A DNA stretch of 64,000 nucleotides from Sitta carolinensis (GCA_032173965.1 CM063284.1:103912410-103976409); one strand, 5' to 3'. Counted from the first letter of the stretch, positions 50,604 to 61,833 are shown. Numbers and translations: made by a program. Notes: generated by a model not told the origin, from the letters alone.

Positions 50604-52030
50604 ATATAAGCCTTTGGTCCATTTGGGAATTGTGTTGAAACACATTGCTTTTACACCTTCTTAAGCAGTATCTGCTTGTATGGCACATCACATGACTTTA
50701 TTCTTGTGTAGCGTATTGACTGACAGAAATTAGAACAAATCCCATTCAAATTTGGTTTTGGGCAAAATGAGCTTGTTGGTGATTTTCACACCAAATTTTG
50801 AAATGCTGTTTATTAGCCTTGTTAAGTGGAATATTCAAGTAGCTAATACAACATATTTCAAAATAAATCAGAAAACTTATCACTGAATTGAATGATTTTT
50901 AAGCCAGGCCTTTCAAAATAGAGATGTTGTCATAAATATTATTTTCTCATATAGTAAATAGAACAAACTAACAAATTAACTTTGGACACATCTACCTCCA
51001 CATATCTTGCAGAGAACTTTGATTTCTTGAGAGTTTAGATATCTATAGGAAAACAGTTTGTGCACTGATTCAACCATCATATTTTATTTTAATTTTTCTA
51101 TTAGTTTTCAGTTTTGTCACTGTACTGACCATTTGTGAAATGCTAGAGATTCTGCAAACATTCAAAGTACCCCACATTTTTCTCAGAAAATCTGAATTAA
51201 TAGACAGGTTAACAATCAAAAGTTGTGTCCTCCATCAGAAATTCAATCTTATCAAATTAGTAACCATTACCTCTGGGAGATATTTTTCCCAGTCAGTCTC
51301 ACCAGAAGTATGGGGTAAAGTCAAAAACTTACTTAACAAATCAGCGAATCACTTATTTATCACTGAAATAAATTCAGTAGCATACCCTGTTTATTTTTAT
51401 TCATGCTGGCAGACAGCAAATGGCATAGTGTCAGGTGACATCACTATAGGAAAAACTCCAAGAATGTATCATTAACATCTACTTTAAATATGACTTCTTT
51501 CAGCTTCTTTGGCCATGACTCCATTGTTGAATTATTCAGGTACTGCTCATGCTGGCAATGCTTTTGTCACCATATGTCAACGTTTAATATATGTCAGAAA
51601 AGTTAGGACTTACTTCCAAAGGAACAATGTCAACTTTGCATATTGCTGGGATGCTGAGTGGTCTTCAAATCATGGTGGCTGAGCATAGTGGCTTCAAATC
51701 TTTTTTAACATCCTTGGGTTTTCCACAGTAACATTAGTATTACCTGAGCATTTCTGTTTTCCTTTTAGGAAAAAGTTTGGCTGGGTTTTTCCCTACGTGA
51801 AAGTAGCAGAAATTACTTTTTTGTCAGAGCTCCCCTAGGAGTGAACACTAGAAATAGCCCAAGTGCTACTGAGGATAAAATTCAGCTTACACATCTGGAG
51901 TGAAACACAATTTGTAAGACTCCATAATGCAAGCAGAGTTTAAGAGGTCCTGCAAGGTAACTCCCCATACTCTAAACTCAAAAGAGCAGGCTGACTGCAA
52001 ATCCTCAAGCACAATATTATCACTTTAAAG
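49516..52030. other. Unique AT-rich sequence
   Basis: Apart from a microsatellite near 50.5 kb, nothing is recognised. A 111-codon plus-strand frame at 51140-51475 has no recognisable domain. Confidence 0.4.
50539..50608. repeat. TG / TATG microsatellite
   Basis: A compound repeat: TATATG, then (TG)7, then an interruption, then (TATG)6 and (TA)n. The minus-strand frame across it encodes only Ile, Tyr, Thr and His repeats. Confidence 0.9.
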
Positions 52031-52312
52031 CTGACTTTAGTGGCAGGACAATAGTAAATGGTTTCAAACTGAAAAAGGGTGAATTAGATTGGGTATAAGG
52101 AAGACATTTTTCACAGTGAGGGTGATGAGGCGCTGGAACAGGTTGCCCTGAGAAGGTGTGGATGCCTCATCCAACCTGGAAGTGTTCAAGGGCAGGTTGG
52201 ATGGAGCTTTGGGCAGACGTGTCTAGTGGAAGATCTCCCTATCCATGGCAGGGGTATTGGGACTAGATGAGCTTTCAAAGGCCCTTCTCAGCTAAACCAT
52301 TCTCTGATTCTA
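52031..52312 (+). mobile_element. CR1 LINE 3' fragment
   Basis: It has the sequence of CR1 blocks 'ggtttcaaactgaaaaagg', 'ggtataaggaagacatttttcacagtgagggtgatgaggcgctggaacaggttgcc', 'ggaagtgttcaagggcaggttggatgg', 'tggcaggggtattgggactagatgagc', and ends 'ccattctctgattctac'. The 5' end is truncated. The 100 bp upstream (51930-52030) may belong to a worn part of the same copy. Confidence 0.9.
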
Positions 52313-55132
52313 CTATTATGTGGTCTTACAGAATTTTGAAAGAGTGTTAATAATAGGTCTTGTGAATCTGGTAAATTCAGATTGTGTGAGCATATTTTGT
52401 CCCCCTACATTTTTCCAATGGATATTTTTTTATCTTGCTCAAATAACAGATACCTAGTTTTAGAATTGTTATCTGTCTGTAAAAACAGGGAAGAAAGACA
52501 AGTATTTTGATTTTTCAAGTTTATCTCTTAGTTTTTGTGATTTTTTAAATATATTTCTCATTCTTCCCTACCAGCTCACCTTTCTCTTTTAAAGTTTATA
52601 CATAACCATTTTTAAGTTATTCTTACTGTTATAGAGCCTTATATTTTGTGTATGTGTCTACCATGTAAGTCACAGAGGGAAAATATGCAGTTTCAAGATA
52701 GAGCTGGTTGTAAAATTAGCTTATAAGTACATATATCTATGAATTTGATGGCCCAGGATGCCAGTGGAAATACTGCAAGAGTAATGAGACCCAGTCTCCA
52801 GTCATTCTTAGACAGCCTGTATTTTGTACAGAAGCATAGGAAAGACACCGATGTCCAATTTTGCTATTGATAATGGGCTGTGCACAGCCTGATATTGAAA
52901 AAGGTTTAACTTTATTCCCTGTGTCTGTCCTAATTTGGGGGAAAAAATTGTCATTCTGCTCTGAAATATAATATTATATTTCTAAATGTGAGACAAATCA
53001 AGCAACCCCCAATCTTAGGGAATACAGCTAGGCTTTATATCACATTTTGGCTTTGCACAAAATTCCAGATCATATATTCAGATGTTCATGCTGAGGGAGA
53101 AAATAATTTTTTTTTCAAATCAAATGCATCTTTGATAAAAATCTATCACTTACAATGCAGAAAAAGACTGAATGCTTTAGCCTGAGCATCTTGATTTTTC
53201 CCAAATCCTTAACAAAAATTACAAATATGTAAAGGATGCTTTTTTTTTTATTCTTTTTTTTTTCCAATGCACTGGCTGTCTCAAAAGCATCACTCAAATT
53301 CATATGTGGCATTTTTCTAAGTGGTCACTTGTTATGTAAAAAATATGAATTTAGATTATGATATACTTATCTTCTCGCACATATTTTTTCTTACATTATT
53401 TATGAAATCTATTCTGCCAAGACAGGAAAGAAAATTGCACTTTTGGAATCAATGTGGTGTGATTTTGTTATTCCTTAAGGTGTTTTGAATACTGTAACTA
53501 TTAATGATGTGTCTTTCGAACTCCATGCAAAAGTTTTTCGAAGCTCTTTTTAATCATGAACTATATTATCACATTAAATACTTGATAGAGTGTCTGAAGT
53601 TGATGGCAAAATATCCTTTGACTTCAAGAGGCAGAAGAGTAAAATTTATCTGGTGGGTTTTCAAGGATAACTTGAATTATATCAGCAGAACTTTGCAGAT
53701 CTAAGCAGTCACATTTGTCCTGTTATGATGACTGGTGCAGCTGTCAACTCCTCAGCTTTACGTGGCGCTGACCAAAAGGCCAGGTTTTGATTCCATACAC
53801 CATCAAGAAAGCCGAGTTTCAAATGAAAAGTTAATGAAATTTCCACCTAGATCTCAATATAAGCAGGTTTGCCCTTTTCTTAGTGTTGTAGATATAGAGG
53901 TAAAACAGAATATGGGCCTCAGTATAAGATACTTGTCAATTTAAATTTTACATTCTATAAATAAATAATTCCTTAGCCTCAGGGAGCACAGAAAACTAAC
54001 ACCTGTTGGGTTCATAACAGCGACTGACTTCTCCATTAGCATTTTTCCCCCTTCTTATCCAAACTGCACATCTTGCAGGAGTACAATGAATAGTTGCAAA
54101 AAGTAGCAATACAGAGGAATAATGAGGGTTCATACCAGCCATGAAATTATTTTTTCTTTGGGTGTATTTTATTCCACATTCAATCAAAAAGCCCCTTTCT
54201 TGCAAAACTTTAATATTCATCATTTGAAAACAAGAGTCTTCCCTTGAGCAAATCTGTAGTAGGAACAGGAGAGGAGGAGGAGGTAGAGAGATCTGTACAG
54301 TGGGTAGGTGGCCTTACTGAGATTGCAAAAGAAGCAGGGTGAATCAGGCCACTTTTACAATTATGTTCTTAATTGAAATAACAAAGCAGCTCAGTTTGGA
54401 GCTGTTTGCTTCCTTGCAGCATGAAGACAGTTTAGCTGAAGGCTCATCCCCCTGGCAGCAGGTGGTCTCAGTGGAGACCCAAGACCTTAAGTCATTGTTG
54501 ACATCTCTGTGACAAAAATAATGTCATTTAAGGTTCTTCAATATACCAGTGCCTTAAATGCTAATACTTAACTGATTACAGTATTTTCTTTGGAATATTT
54601 TATTAGAGTACACTGAAAGCTCATTTGTGGACTAATTCAGCTGCAAGCATTGAGCCAAAAGTACTAACTGTATGCTCTGAACAGTAAATACTTAATTATT
54701 TTCTATTTCCTTTCAAACTAATGGCTTGGTCAGCTATGTCTTTAATTTAAAGAAATTAAGACACTTCAGAATCTGATAGGAAACTATAAATTGACAGCAA
54801 GATTTCCCTCTACACAAAGTGAAATAGGCTGGAGTAGTAACTTACCTGGCTCAGAAGGTGCATGCATACCAAAACTTCTGGGATTGCAGTATTTTGGTAT
54901 GGTTGCTCTGGTACTTCAAAGGTCTGTTCTCTCTGTCTTGTGCATTTTTCCATATTCAAAACAATTCTATTCCCAGTAAATCCTAGCAGTATAAGGGTGA
55001 GGGTTAGTTCAGCCTTTAGAAGAAAGTAAAACCTTTTAAATTTTTAAAAAACACCACAAGATCTATGCCATCTGAACTCTAAAATCACGCTTCTTGTCAG
55101 TTTAGTGGACAACAATCTGGTCTCTGAGTAGA

Positions 55133-55177
55133 CAGTTTGGCAACTTGAAAAACCCTATGGTTTTTCAAGTGCCACTG
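55133..55177. other. Strong hairpin-forming inverted repeat
   Basis: A perfect 12-bp stem (ACTTGAAAAACC at 55143-55154 and its complement at 55159-55170) closes a 4-base loop CTAT. Beyond a single bulged A, three more pairs form (GGC with GCC). Beyond a two-base bulge, four more form (CAGT with ACTG). The total is 19 pairs in 45 nt. Confidence 0.85.
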
Positions 55178-56502
55178 AACATTGAACAGGTAGCAAGACA
55201 GGGATTTCACAATGAAATAGCAATTTTTAATCTTTCCAAGTCAGATTGTTTTCCCGATTACACTTTAAAATCTAATTCACTTGCACACAGATTTAATTAT
55301 GATTTAATTCTTCAGTGAAGGTAGGAATTTATCATACTTTGTTAGGAACAGTTTTTGTAATGCAGAGTCCTGTTGCAGCAGTATATCAGCATGAAATTAT
55401 TTGAGTACCTTGATTGGCCAAGGTACTTTCCCATAAAAAGTTTGTACTTTTATTAGAAACTGTTAACAATTTGATGCCGCCATGGAAATTGTTGAAGCAG
55501 GGTGGGGGGAGACACTAATTTCTTAGTAGTATATTTGCACTTCTTAGTTCAGTATTCAGGCACAAGATGTTGTTTTGCGGTTTGGTAGAGGTAATAGTGT
55601 AGGTACCCCATGTAAAATAGCATGCACAAAATCTAAGGTTTATGTATTTCCTGTGTACTATGCCTTGTTTCTGCATACTTACTACATGATGAGACATCTG
55701 TATCTGGGACCTCATCTGTTGGAAACTTTGTCTTTAAATGAATATATTTCAATATGTAGGTAAAATGAAATTATTTTCCAGTTCCTGATAAATTCATATA
55801 CTGGATTAATATTGCCTGTTTCAAATGATGCATGCACTCAGCTATATGTGAAAATAGGAGCAAATATCTAGAGCTCACTTAAAGTGAGATGAATGTGAGA
55901 TACAAAGTTATTATGTGACAACTGCTGTGGTATTGAGATGAAAAAGTAATGTCCATAAATTTCAGTACTTGTTTGATGGTAAGACAGTTTCTTGGTATTC
56001 TATAATCCGTTATATTTGTTGAGACCAGGGAATGCAGATCTGCATTTTGTGTCACAATTTTTTTTTAGTGACTACAGTGAAAGAATTATCTTTAAATAGT
56101 TGCAAATACAGTTTAGGTTTGATTAGGTTTGACAGTTACCTTACTACCCCTAGCTGCCAAAATAGTCTCTGAAGAGTATCATAATTAGTTGTTAAAAGTG
56201 ACATGAACAAGCATATGCTAAGAACAAAAATACTGGCCCAGGTGAGAACTGTCAGCAGTTAAATTATTATGTTGGGCTGCACAGATTCAGTGGTGTTGCT
56301 ACATGGAGAATTGTGCCTGTAGTTTATTGTGGCAACAGTGGACTGACATGCTTGAACTCTTAAGCTTATTCAAATACACCATATCTGGTACAGACATCTT
56401 TACATCTGGTAAAGACAACAAAGGCTTTGTAACAGAAACAGGAATAAGATTTACAAATGTATAGAATATGACTCAGGGCATTGCTTCATTCCTCTTGTTA
56501 TT

Positions 56503-56515
56503 GGGGGGGGGGGGG
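56503..56515. repeat. Poly-G run, 13 G
   Basis: A single uninterrupted run of 13 G followed by ATGAGAGAGAGAAAGAGG. Confidence 0.9.
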
Positions 56516-58825
56516 ATGAGAGAGAGAAAGAGGTTGTGTGTAATCTCTTAAGTCTCCCTTACATATGTCTCGAATCTAATTTTATGGGACAGATTTTTCT
56601 AGAAAACTTCTCAACGGCTGTGAGATATAGATACAGCCTTTGGAAGCATACAGCAGACTGTCTGTTTGGGAATTGTCTGAAGAGGAGTTGGAAAAGATCT
56701 GCTCTCAGGGAGAGCTCCTTTGCTGTGAGAGAAGATAATTTATTACAAAATGTTCCACTTACAAGGTTTTTTAACGAGTTGCTGACGTGGGCTTTTCACA
56801 ACAGTGCTATGATGGAAACCAAAGCAATTTTCTGGCTTTTACTCCAGGAGGTGCTAAGTAACTGCAATCCTTTGTTTGTCATTCCTTGCTTGACTAATGC
56901 CTATGTTTCTTAGCTTTTCACTCTTGAATGCAAAAATATGCTTAATTACTCTTATTCATGAAATCCCTGTTTCAGTACCTCATTTATAGTTAGGCTGGAT
57001 ACAATAGGGATTTCTTTCTCTTATGCAGGAAAGGAAATCATTGCCTGCTCTCAGGAGAGTGGACTGCATTTTGTGATTTTATTTAAAAATTTACCATGAA
57101 ATAAAATGTTTTCTCCTGTAATGGAGTAAAGTCTAACCTGTTCATATGAAGTTACCATGTCTTTTACAAATTCAAATGTGCAGAAATATTTTCCTAATGT
57201 AACATTAGAGAAAGGGATTTGTTTATGCTCTTCTTTTTCATTTTCCTGTATTCTCTTTGAAGTAGTGTGAATAACACTTTAAAATGTGTCAAAAGTTATT
57301 CTGACTCAGAAATGGACACTGACCCAGATATGTAGTGATAATTTACAAAATTAAACACAATAGTACTTTCTCTTCCTGTGAAATCCTAGCTCGTTGCAAC
57401 TTCTTAGCACAGATTTTCTTCAATTTGCTATATTTCTACAGCATTTACTGGTTTTCCATTGGGAAGAGCATCATCTATTATTTATCTGTAGCTTCAAGCA
57501 GCCTCTTAGCTTGTTTCTTTCAAATATGGAGCGGCTGGCGCTATTTCAGCAGGAGAATAAGTTTTATGGAACATAAGACTTAACTAAAAAGTTTCCAAGT
57601 TAAATTTATGTATGTTTACTGACTTATTAGTATTGCTTGATTTTCATTTTGTTTTGCCTAAGTAAAGCCTCTGTGCAATATTTTAGGAAAGTACACATGC
57701 AAATCCTTTTTGGGTTTGGATGAAATTACCTGTTCCCTTCCCTGTCGTAGTGGAAAGATGTGTGTGCTGTCTTATGACTTGAAACATAAAGAATTCCTTC
57801 TTTCTCATAGGTCATTAAAAATTGAAAACAAAGAATAATTCTATAGTGTGTCTACACTTTGCATTTATCATTTCAGTCTATTGGCACTTGTTGATCATCA
57901 GAGTATAATCTATATTGGCACCATTGCAATGACAGGACAGGGATTTCTTATGCTACCAGACAGAAAGGAGGTGTGCTGGCCACCGGAAAATAATGCAGGC
58001 AATGACTGAAGTGATGCATTTTTAGGTCTGGTGGGAAAAAAAACATTTTGGAAAAGGACAAACTGAAGTGCTGAGTACCTCAGTCAGCTTGACTCATCTG
58101 CATTACTCAAGTGAAAGGCCTTTACTTCCTAAAACACATTATATCCATTGCAACAATATGCAAAGAAATGAAAGTTTCCCTCTGCAGCAACTTCACTCCA
58201 TCTGTTTTCATATTTTCAGGATTCTGAGCATGGTCAGGTAGGAGCTATTTCATATTTTCAGTGCCAAGAGACCTGACTGTGCTTGATTTTGCTTCCTATA
58301 TTTGCTCTAACTCAAGATCTAAAATGGTCAATATTGAGTCTGATTCCAGTGGACAATATATTGCAATTTATCAGTCTTTATTGCTGTAAGGCTGTTAAAT
58401 ACAATCTCAGAAGCATTCACATTACTGCATAGAAGTACTTGATATATCACTTAAGATGATGATGGGTTTAGGCTGTTTTTTAAATTATGTATTCATACTT
58501 TTGTCTCTATCTCAATCTAGTATTAACTTTACAACAAGATACAGAGCCTACAAATGTGCATAGACGAATAACACAGTAAAGATTTTTACAGTTAGAAAAT
58601 GCCATTAACATTTCAAAGTTTTTCCCCTTTCACAATAAATATGACACCAAACTTGTGCACTTAAGATATGATTTAGAGACCTTGTCTACGCTTGTTTGGA
58701 ATATATAGCATATCTCAGACATGGCTTGGTTGCTCATGAATAAATTCAGGTAAAAAATCCATCATAACCATTGTGCACTTTGAATTCTTGTAGCAGTCTA
58801 CTGATTCATTCATTCACATACATAA

Positions 58826-58867
58826 TCACGGAAAGGCCAAGGTTAGGAAGAACCTCTGAAAACCATC
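58826..58867 (-). mobile_element. CR1 LINE 3' end, left part of a copy split by a provirus
   Basis: The plus strand reads 'aatcacggaaaggccaaggttaggaagaacctctgaaaaccatc'. This is the reverse complement of the CR1 3' end, usually close to aatcacagaatggccagggttggaagggacctctggagatcatc. The copy continues at 62343 on the other side of the provirus, in the same orientation and at the next expected base. So the provirus inserted into this CR1 about 45 bp from its 3' terminus. The short ATTC repeats just left of it (about 58804-58815) fit a CR1 tail. Confidence 0.8.
58862..58867. repeat. Target-site duplication, left copy (ACCATC)
   Basis: Six bases directly before the TG of the left LTR, repeated exactly at 62343-62348 directly after the CA of the right LTR. 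Six bases is the size made by betaretroviral (ERVK-type) integrases. Confidence 0.85.
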
Positions 58868-59161
58868 TGTGGTCAGAGTAGAACTGGAAGCACAGCTGAA
58901 CTCATTGCAGAAATGGATATGCTAAGCTTGGTAGGTCTCAAAACCTTGGCAGAACTTACGCTAAAAAGAGTAGACCTGAGCCTTTAGGCCCGAGCCTTGG
59001 CAGAAGCAAGCGGGATTTTGAAAAGAATGCTTACTTTGCAATACCTTGCATGTTTGTACGAGGCAGTGCTAAGCAGCACATAGGTAGAGTGAAGCAATAT
59101 TGTTTAGAAATATAGATAATGGTAGTTATGGCAATTATTGCTTAAGCTCACGCCTGAAAGG

Positions 59162-59169
59162 TATAAAAG
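59162..59169 (+). promoter_or_regulatory. TATA box of the left LTR
   Basis: TATAAAAG, 17 bp before the AATAAA signal. The short spacing is typical of compact betaretroviral-type LTRs. It points rightwards, into the antisense of gag. Confidence 0.7.
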
Positions 59170-59185
59170 ATGAGACTGTGTAATC

Positions 59186-59191
59186 AATAAA
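59186..59191 (+). promoter_or_regulatory. AATAAA of the left LTR
   Basis: The polyadenylation hexamer in R, conserved in the opposite LTR at 62021-62026. Confidence 0.65.
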
Positions 59192-59250
59192 TCGGCTTCA
59201 TGCTAGCACCTAGCTGGAGTCCCGTCTCTTTGTCTCTTGCTGCTGATATC

Positions 59251-59268
59251 TGATGCCCCACGTGAGGA
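59251..59268 (+). other. Primer-binding site, left copy
   Basis: TGATGCCCCACGTGAGGA directly follows U5. It resembles the lysine-tRNA primer site of betaretroviruses (TGGCGCCCAACGTGGGGC) at 13 of 18 positions, with TGA for the usual TGG. The retroviral order ends here: the next bases already belong to the antisense of the dUTPase region. Confidence 0.7.
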
Positions 59269-59450
59269 GGATTAATTGTGCAATACAAGTTCCTTCAGGG
59301 ATGACAAGGTGGGTTTGGGGTCCAAGCCATGATCTTAATTTCACTGTTACAGTCACAGTCTATGATTCTGGGAAGGACAAAGAGTTCTGAAAGGGTGATT
59401 GAAGATCTCCTATCAGTAGGGCACTTTTCTGGTGCCCAGGTGGTCCAAAA
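59269..59450 (-). pseudogene. Retroviral dUTPase/protease region, broken start
   Basis: On the minus strand this encodes pieces of the dUTPase that betaretroviruses carry at the front of the pro gene. It would hydrolyse dUTP to keep uracil out of viral DNA. A motif like IIDCDCNSEIKIMAW (59322-59370) matches dUTPase motif 3, with the substrate-side Asp kept and the usual Tyr and Gly replaced. An RSS motif (about 59405-59413) matches motif 2. The last piece reads CTIN and runs to the join at about 59270. Frameshifts and stops break it. Everything downstream (rest of pro, pol, env) is absent because the sequence switches to the inverted LTR unit. Confidence 0.7.
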
Positions 59451-59639
59451 ATTCCTGTAGGGAGTAACTGAACAGAGGAATCTAGCAACGTTACTGTGAC
59501 TGAGGTGACCAGGTCCAGTCTGGCGCTGCCTGCAGTTGCTGGGTGTAGATCTGAGGTGACGCTCCGTGGGGTGCCTGCTGTGGAGGCATTTGGAGAACAG
59601 GCATTTGTGGTGTCAATGTTTGCTGCAATGGCTGTGATG

Positions 59640-59870
59640 GTGGAGGAATTTGTGTCTGAGCACGGCTCCTCTCCGCGCTTCAGTTCTGGTTTCCCTGGAT
59701 CAAGTGACCTTGGGAATCAAACTTAGAATGGCACTGGTTAGCAGGATGCTGCCTCTTACGGCATCTTGGACACACAGGAATGGTTTGTGATTTAACCCCT
59801 TTTGAAGCAAAAGGCTCTTTTTAAATGTCCAGGCTTCCCACAGCAAAACCAAACTTATTCTGAGAGGGAC
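59640..59870 (-). pseudogene. gag nucleocapsid remnant with a CCHC zinc knuckle
   Basis: A minus-strand frame encodes an intact CCHC zinc knuckle, CPRCRKRQHPANQC (59731-59772), followed by SKFDSQGHLIQGNQN, the usual continuation in betaretroviral nucleocapsids. This protein packages the viral RNA genome. The first knuckle, about 40 bases upstream on the minus strand, is wrecked: its first Cys positions read as Phe and a stop falls where the conserved His-Leu region should be. It lies between the capsid remnant and the dUTPase remnant, in the expected order. Confidence 0.85.
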
Positions 59871-59941
59871 CTCTCGTGGCTGCAAAGGCTGCTGCCATAG
59901 TTGCATATTCATGTTCTAAGGTACCGATACAATTACACGCT

Positions 59942-60155
59942 TCAATCATCTGGCTTTTCAATGGTTAAAGACTTGAGTTTTTTACAGTCTGTGTTTGCAT
60001 TCTCAACAGCAAGTTGTAAAAGTAAAAATTCATGAGCTTCAGGGTTATCAACTTGGCACTCGAGTGCTTGCTTAAGGCAGCTGATAAACTGTATATACAA
60101 TTCACAAGCCTCTTGTTTGATAATTGTAAGTGATTTCTGTGGGTTTTGTGCATCA
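59942..60155 (-). pseudogene. gag capsid C-terminal domain remnant
   Basis: In one minus-strand frame an uninterrupted 70-residue piece starts AQNPQKSLTIIKQEACELYI and ends in a stop at 59942-59944. It holds the motif FISCLKQALE, which corresponds to the end of the major homology region of retroviral capsid. It also holds LLLQLAVENANTDCKK, a hallmark of betaretroviral capsid C-terminal domains. The capsid shell assembles through this domain. The frame is open locally, but upstream and downstream gag pieces are in other frames. Confidence 0.8.
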
Positions 60156-61263
60156 GGAACTTTAAGTCTTGGTGTGCTGCATCTCAGACTGCTTCAAGAG
60201 CTTCCCTTGTGCAGTCTCTGGCTTGGGCAACAGGGTCTGCATGTGGACCTGTGGCCATGAGCTGTCTAAGTCTACGATTCACAAAGCCTGGTTAGGATGA
60301 CCCACATAAGTAACAGGCAGAGCCTGTATTCCTTTTTGCTATTCCACATCCCACAAAGCATACTGAGTGGGGGTTAATAGCTTAATAGCAGCTGAGCAAG
60401 TGTCTTTAAATCATACGGTGTCATAATGTGAGCAGCAAACACAGAAGATAGTAAGTTGGTAAATGTTGGAACCCAGAATGAATATTTCTCTGCATGTTTT
60501 GAAGCATCCAAACCCTCTGACAAATACTATTTTTAACCTTCATCCATGGAAAGGACTTCCTAAGCTTTGGGATGAAACAGAATTTTTAAGAACGTAAATT
60601 AGATAGTGGCATAAAATGTAATTTATCACAGGGTGCGAAATTTAGATTTTTGGGTTTGTTATAATGGTAAGTAGATGAAGGCAAGATGGAGGATTCTCAT
60701 TTTTAGGCTTCTTTCTCTTTCTTCATCTACTCCATATTCTGCAGTGTTGGGGGTGCAGGACGATTGGTCAAAATTTGCCGCAGTGTAGAGTTACATGAAA
60801 AGAAATTTAGTTAGTTATTGGTAGAAAAGTAGAAATAATATTCATTCTTGGTGATAATTGGATGAATTATCTTTAAAAGAACCTTGATTCCATGTGTTTT
60901 GGGCCTTTTGGTGTCTTTTCTCCTGCACGCTAAGCTGGTGTAAAGCCTGGTGTGCAGAAGTTGCTGATTAAGAAAATAATAAACAACCTGGAGAACAAGA
61001 ACAACCAAAAGCCCTGTTTGCCTTTTCTCTTAACAAGGACTTCTGCAGAAGGCCTCCCCTATCAGGGGAGAGACTTGTGAGAGTGGAAAAACTGCCACAG
61101 TAAAGAACAGAGAGTTTATACCCTGCTCAGTCACTGTCCTGCGGAGGTCTTTGATAACAGAATAGGACAGTGGTTCCCATTGTGCAGCCCACCTTCATTG
61201 TCCTGTGTAAATTACTGATGCAACAATTTTTTCAGCAGTGCCCTTTTCTGAGGGCTTGCTGTT
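60156..61263 (-). pseudogene. gag central region (inner spacer and capsid N-terminal part), decayed
   Basis: This stretch lies between the matrix frame and the capsid C-terminal remnant and has the right length for the gag middle. I see no long open frame and recognise no motif reliably, so assignment rests on position. A short minus-strand frame at 60811-61008 is present but unrecognised. Confidence 0.55.
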
Positions 61264-61833
61264 TTAAATGGACCCAATTATAATGAGAATCGGGGGGATA
61301 TAAATTAGGCTCTTTTTCAGGATCAATTGTCCTGGATCAAAAGGATCTTCTCTGTCATCTGAGCTGTCTACTGAACTGGGCTCTGGAGGTGTTGCCGTTT
61401 TTATGGGCTGAGCCGGCTGTACAGTACAGAAAGCTGTTTCTCCAGTTTTTAAAGGGCTCTTAGACTCAGCAGAGGTGGGGCAAAGAGAATCCCTGTTATC
61501 TTTGGCAGAATTCCTGCTGTCTTTAGCATGAGATTTCTGCTGGGCTTTTAGAGTAGCAAAAATTATATCCCATGAGGGAAGCATTCCTGCAGCAGTTTTA
61601 TCTCCCTTCATTGCAAGATTCCACAGTTTAACCCCTACTTCATCCCACAGATCTGTTGTAAAGATCGTGGACTGGGTAACATCAGGTACTTTATCAGCAA
61701 TCCATTTAAGAATGACTTTAAAATCCTGAGCAGGCAAAGATTTGCCGTGCTTGTTTAGCACCTTAGTCATGAGTTCAAAAAATGTCTCTTTCTTGGCCAG
61801 AAACCCCCTGGCCCATCGTTCCCTGCAGCTCAC
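61264..61833 (-). pseudogene. gag matrix region, partial open frame of 189 codons
   Basis: The longest retroviral frame left. It encodes the N-terminal matrix part of Gag, which brings assembling virus to the membrane. Recognisable pieces are KETFFELMTKVLNKHGK and WDEVGVKLWNLAMKGDK, which match the helical matrix of betaretroviruses. A Ser/Asp/Glu-rich linker with SVDSSDDREDPFDP follows, as in the domain after matrix. The likely true start is a Met-Gly-Gln codon run at 61814-61816, the usual myristoylation context, which is in a different frame and stops soon. A frameshift near 61780 therefore separates start and body. The annotated Met at 61833 is only the first Met in the open frame. The frame ends at a stop at 61264 after a hydrophobic tail that looks like post-frameshift sequence. 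Confidence 0.85.

Larger units (their letters stand above)
52313..58825. other. Unique AT-rich sequence, no confirmed gene
   Basis: No transposable element recognised. Contents worth naming are a strong hairpin at 55133-55177, a 13-G run at 56503-56515 and a 125-codon open frame at 56536-56913 with no known domain. The block at about 54300-54700 has a composition like that of a conserved non-coding element. Confidence 0.4.
58868..59250 (+). mobile_element. ERVK-type LTR, left, plus orientation (inverted relative to the provirus)
   Basis: About 383 bp starting TGTGGTCAGAG. U3 ends at a TATA box (59162-59169), and an AATAAA signal follows at 59186-59191. R-U5 ends in 'gctgctgatatc' just before a primer-binding site. 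It is near-identical to the reverse complement of the LTR at 61962-62342: I count about four differences over the inner 300 bp, but about 16 in the outer 84 bp. Its orientation is opposite to the gag sequence beside it, so it cannot be the normal 3' LTR of this provirus. A normal 3' LTR would be followed by host DNA at its U5 end. Here the U3 end faces the host DNA and the U5-PBS side faces the provirus interior. Confidence 0.92.

Noticed and set aside
56536..56913. 125-codon plus-strand frame
   Set aside because: No recognisable domain, and it begins next to a poly-G run in otherwise neutral-looking DNA. Kept only as a mention.
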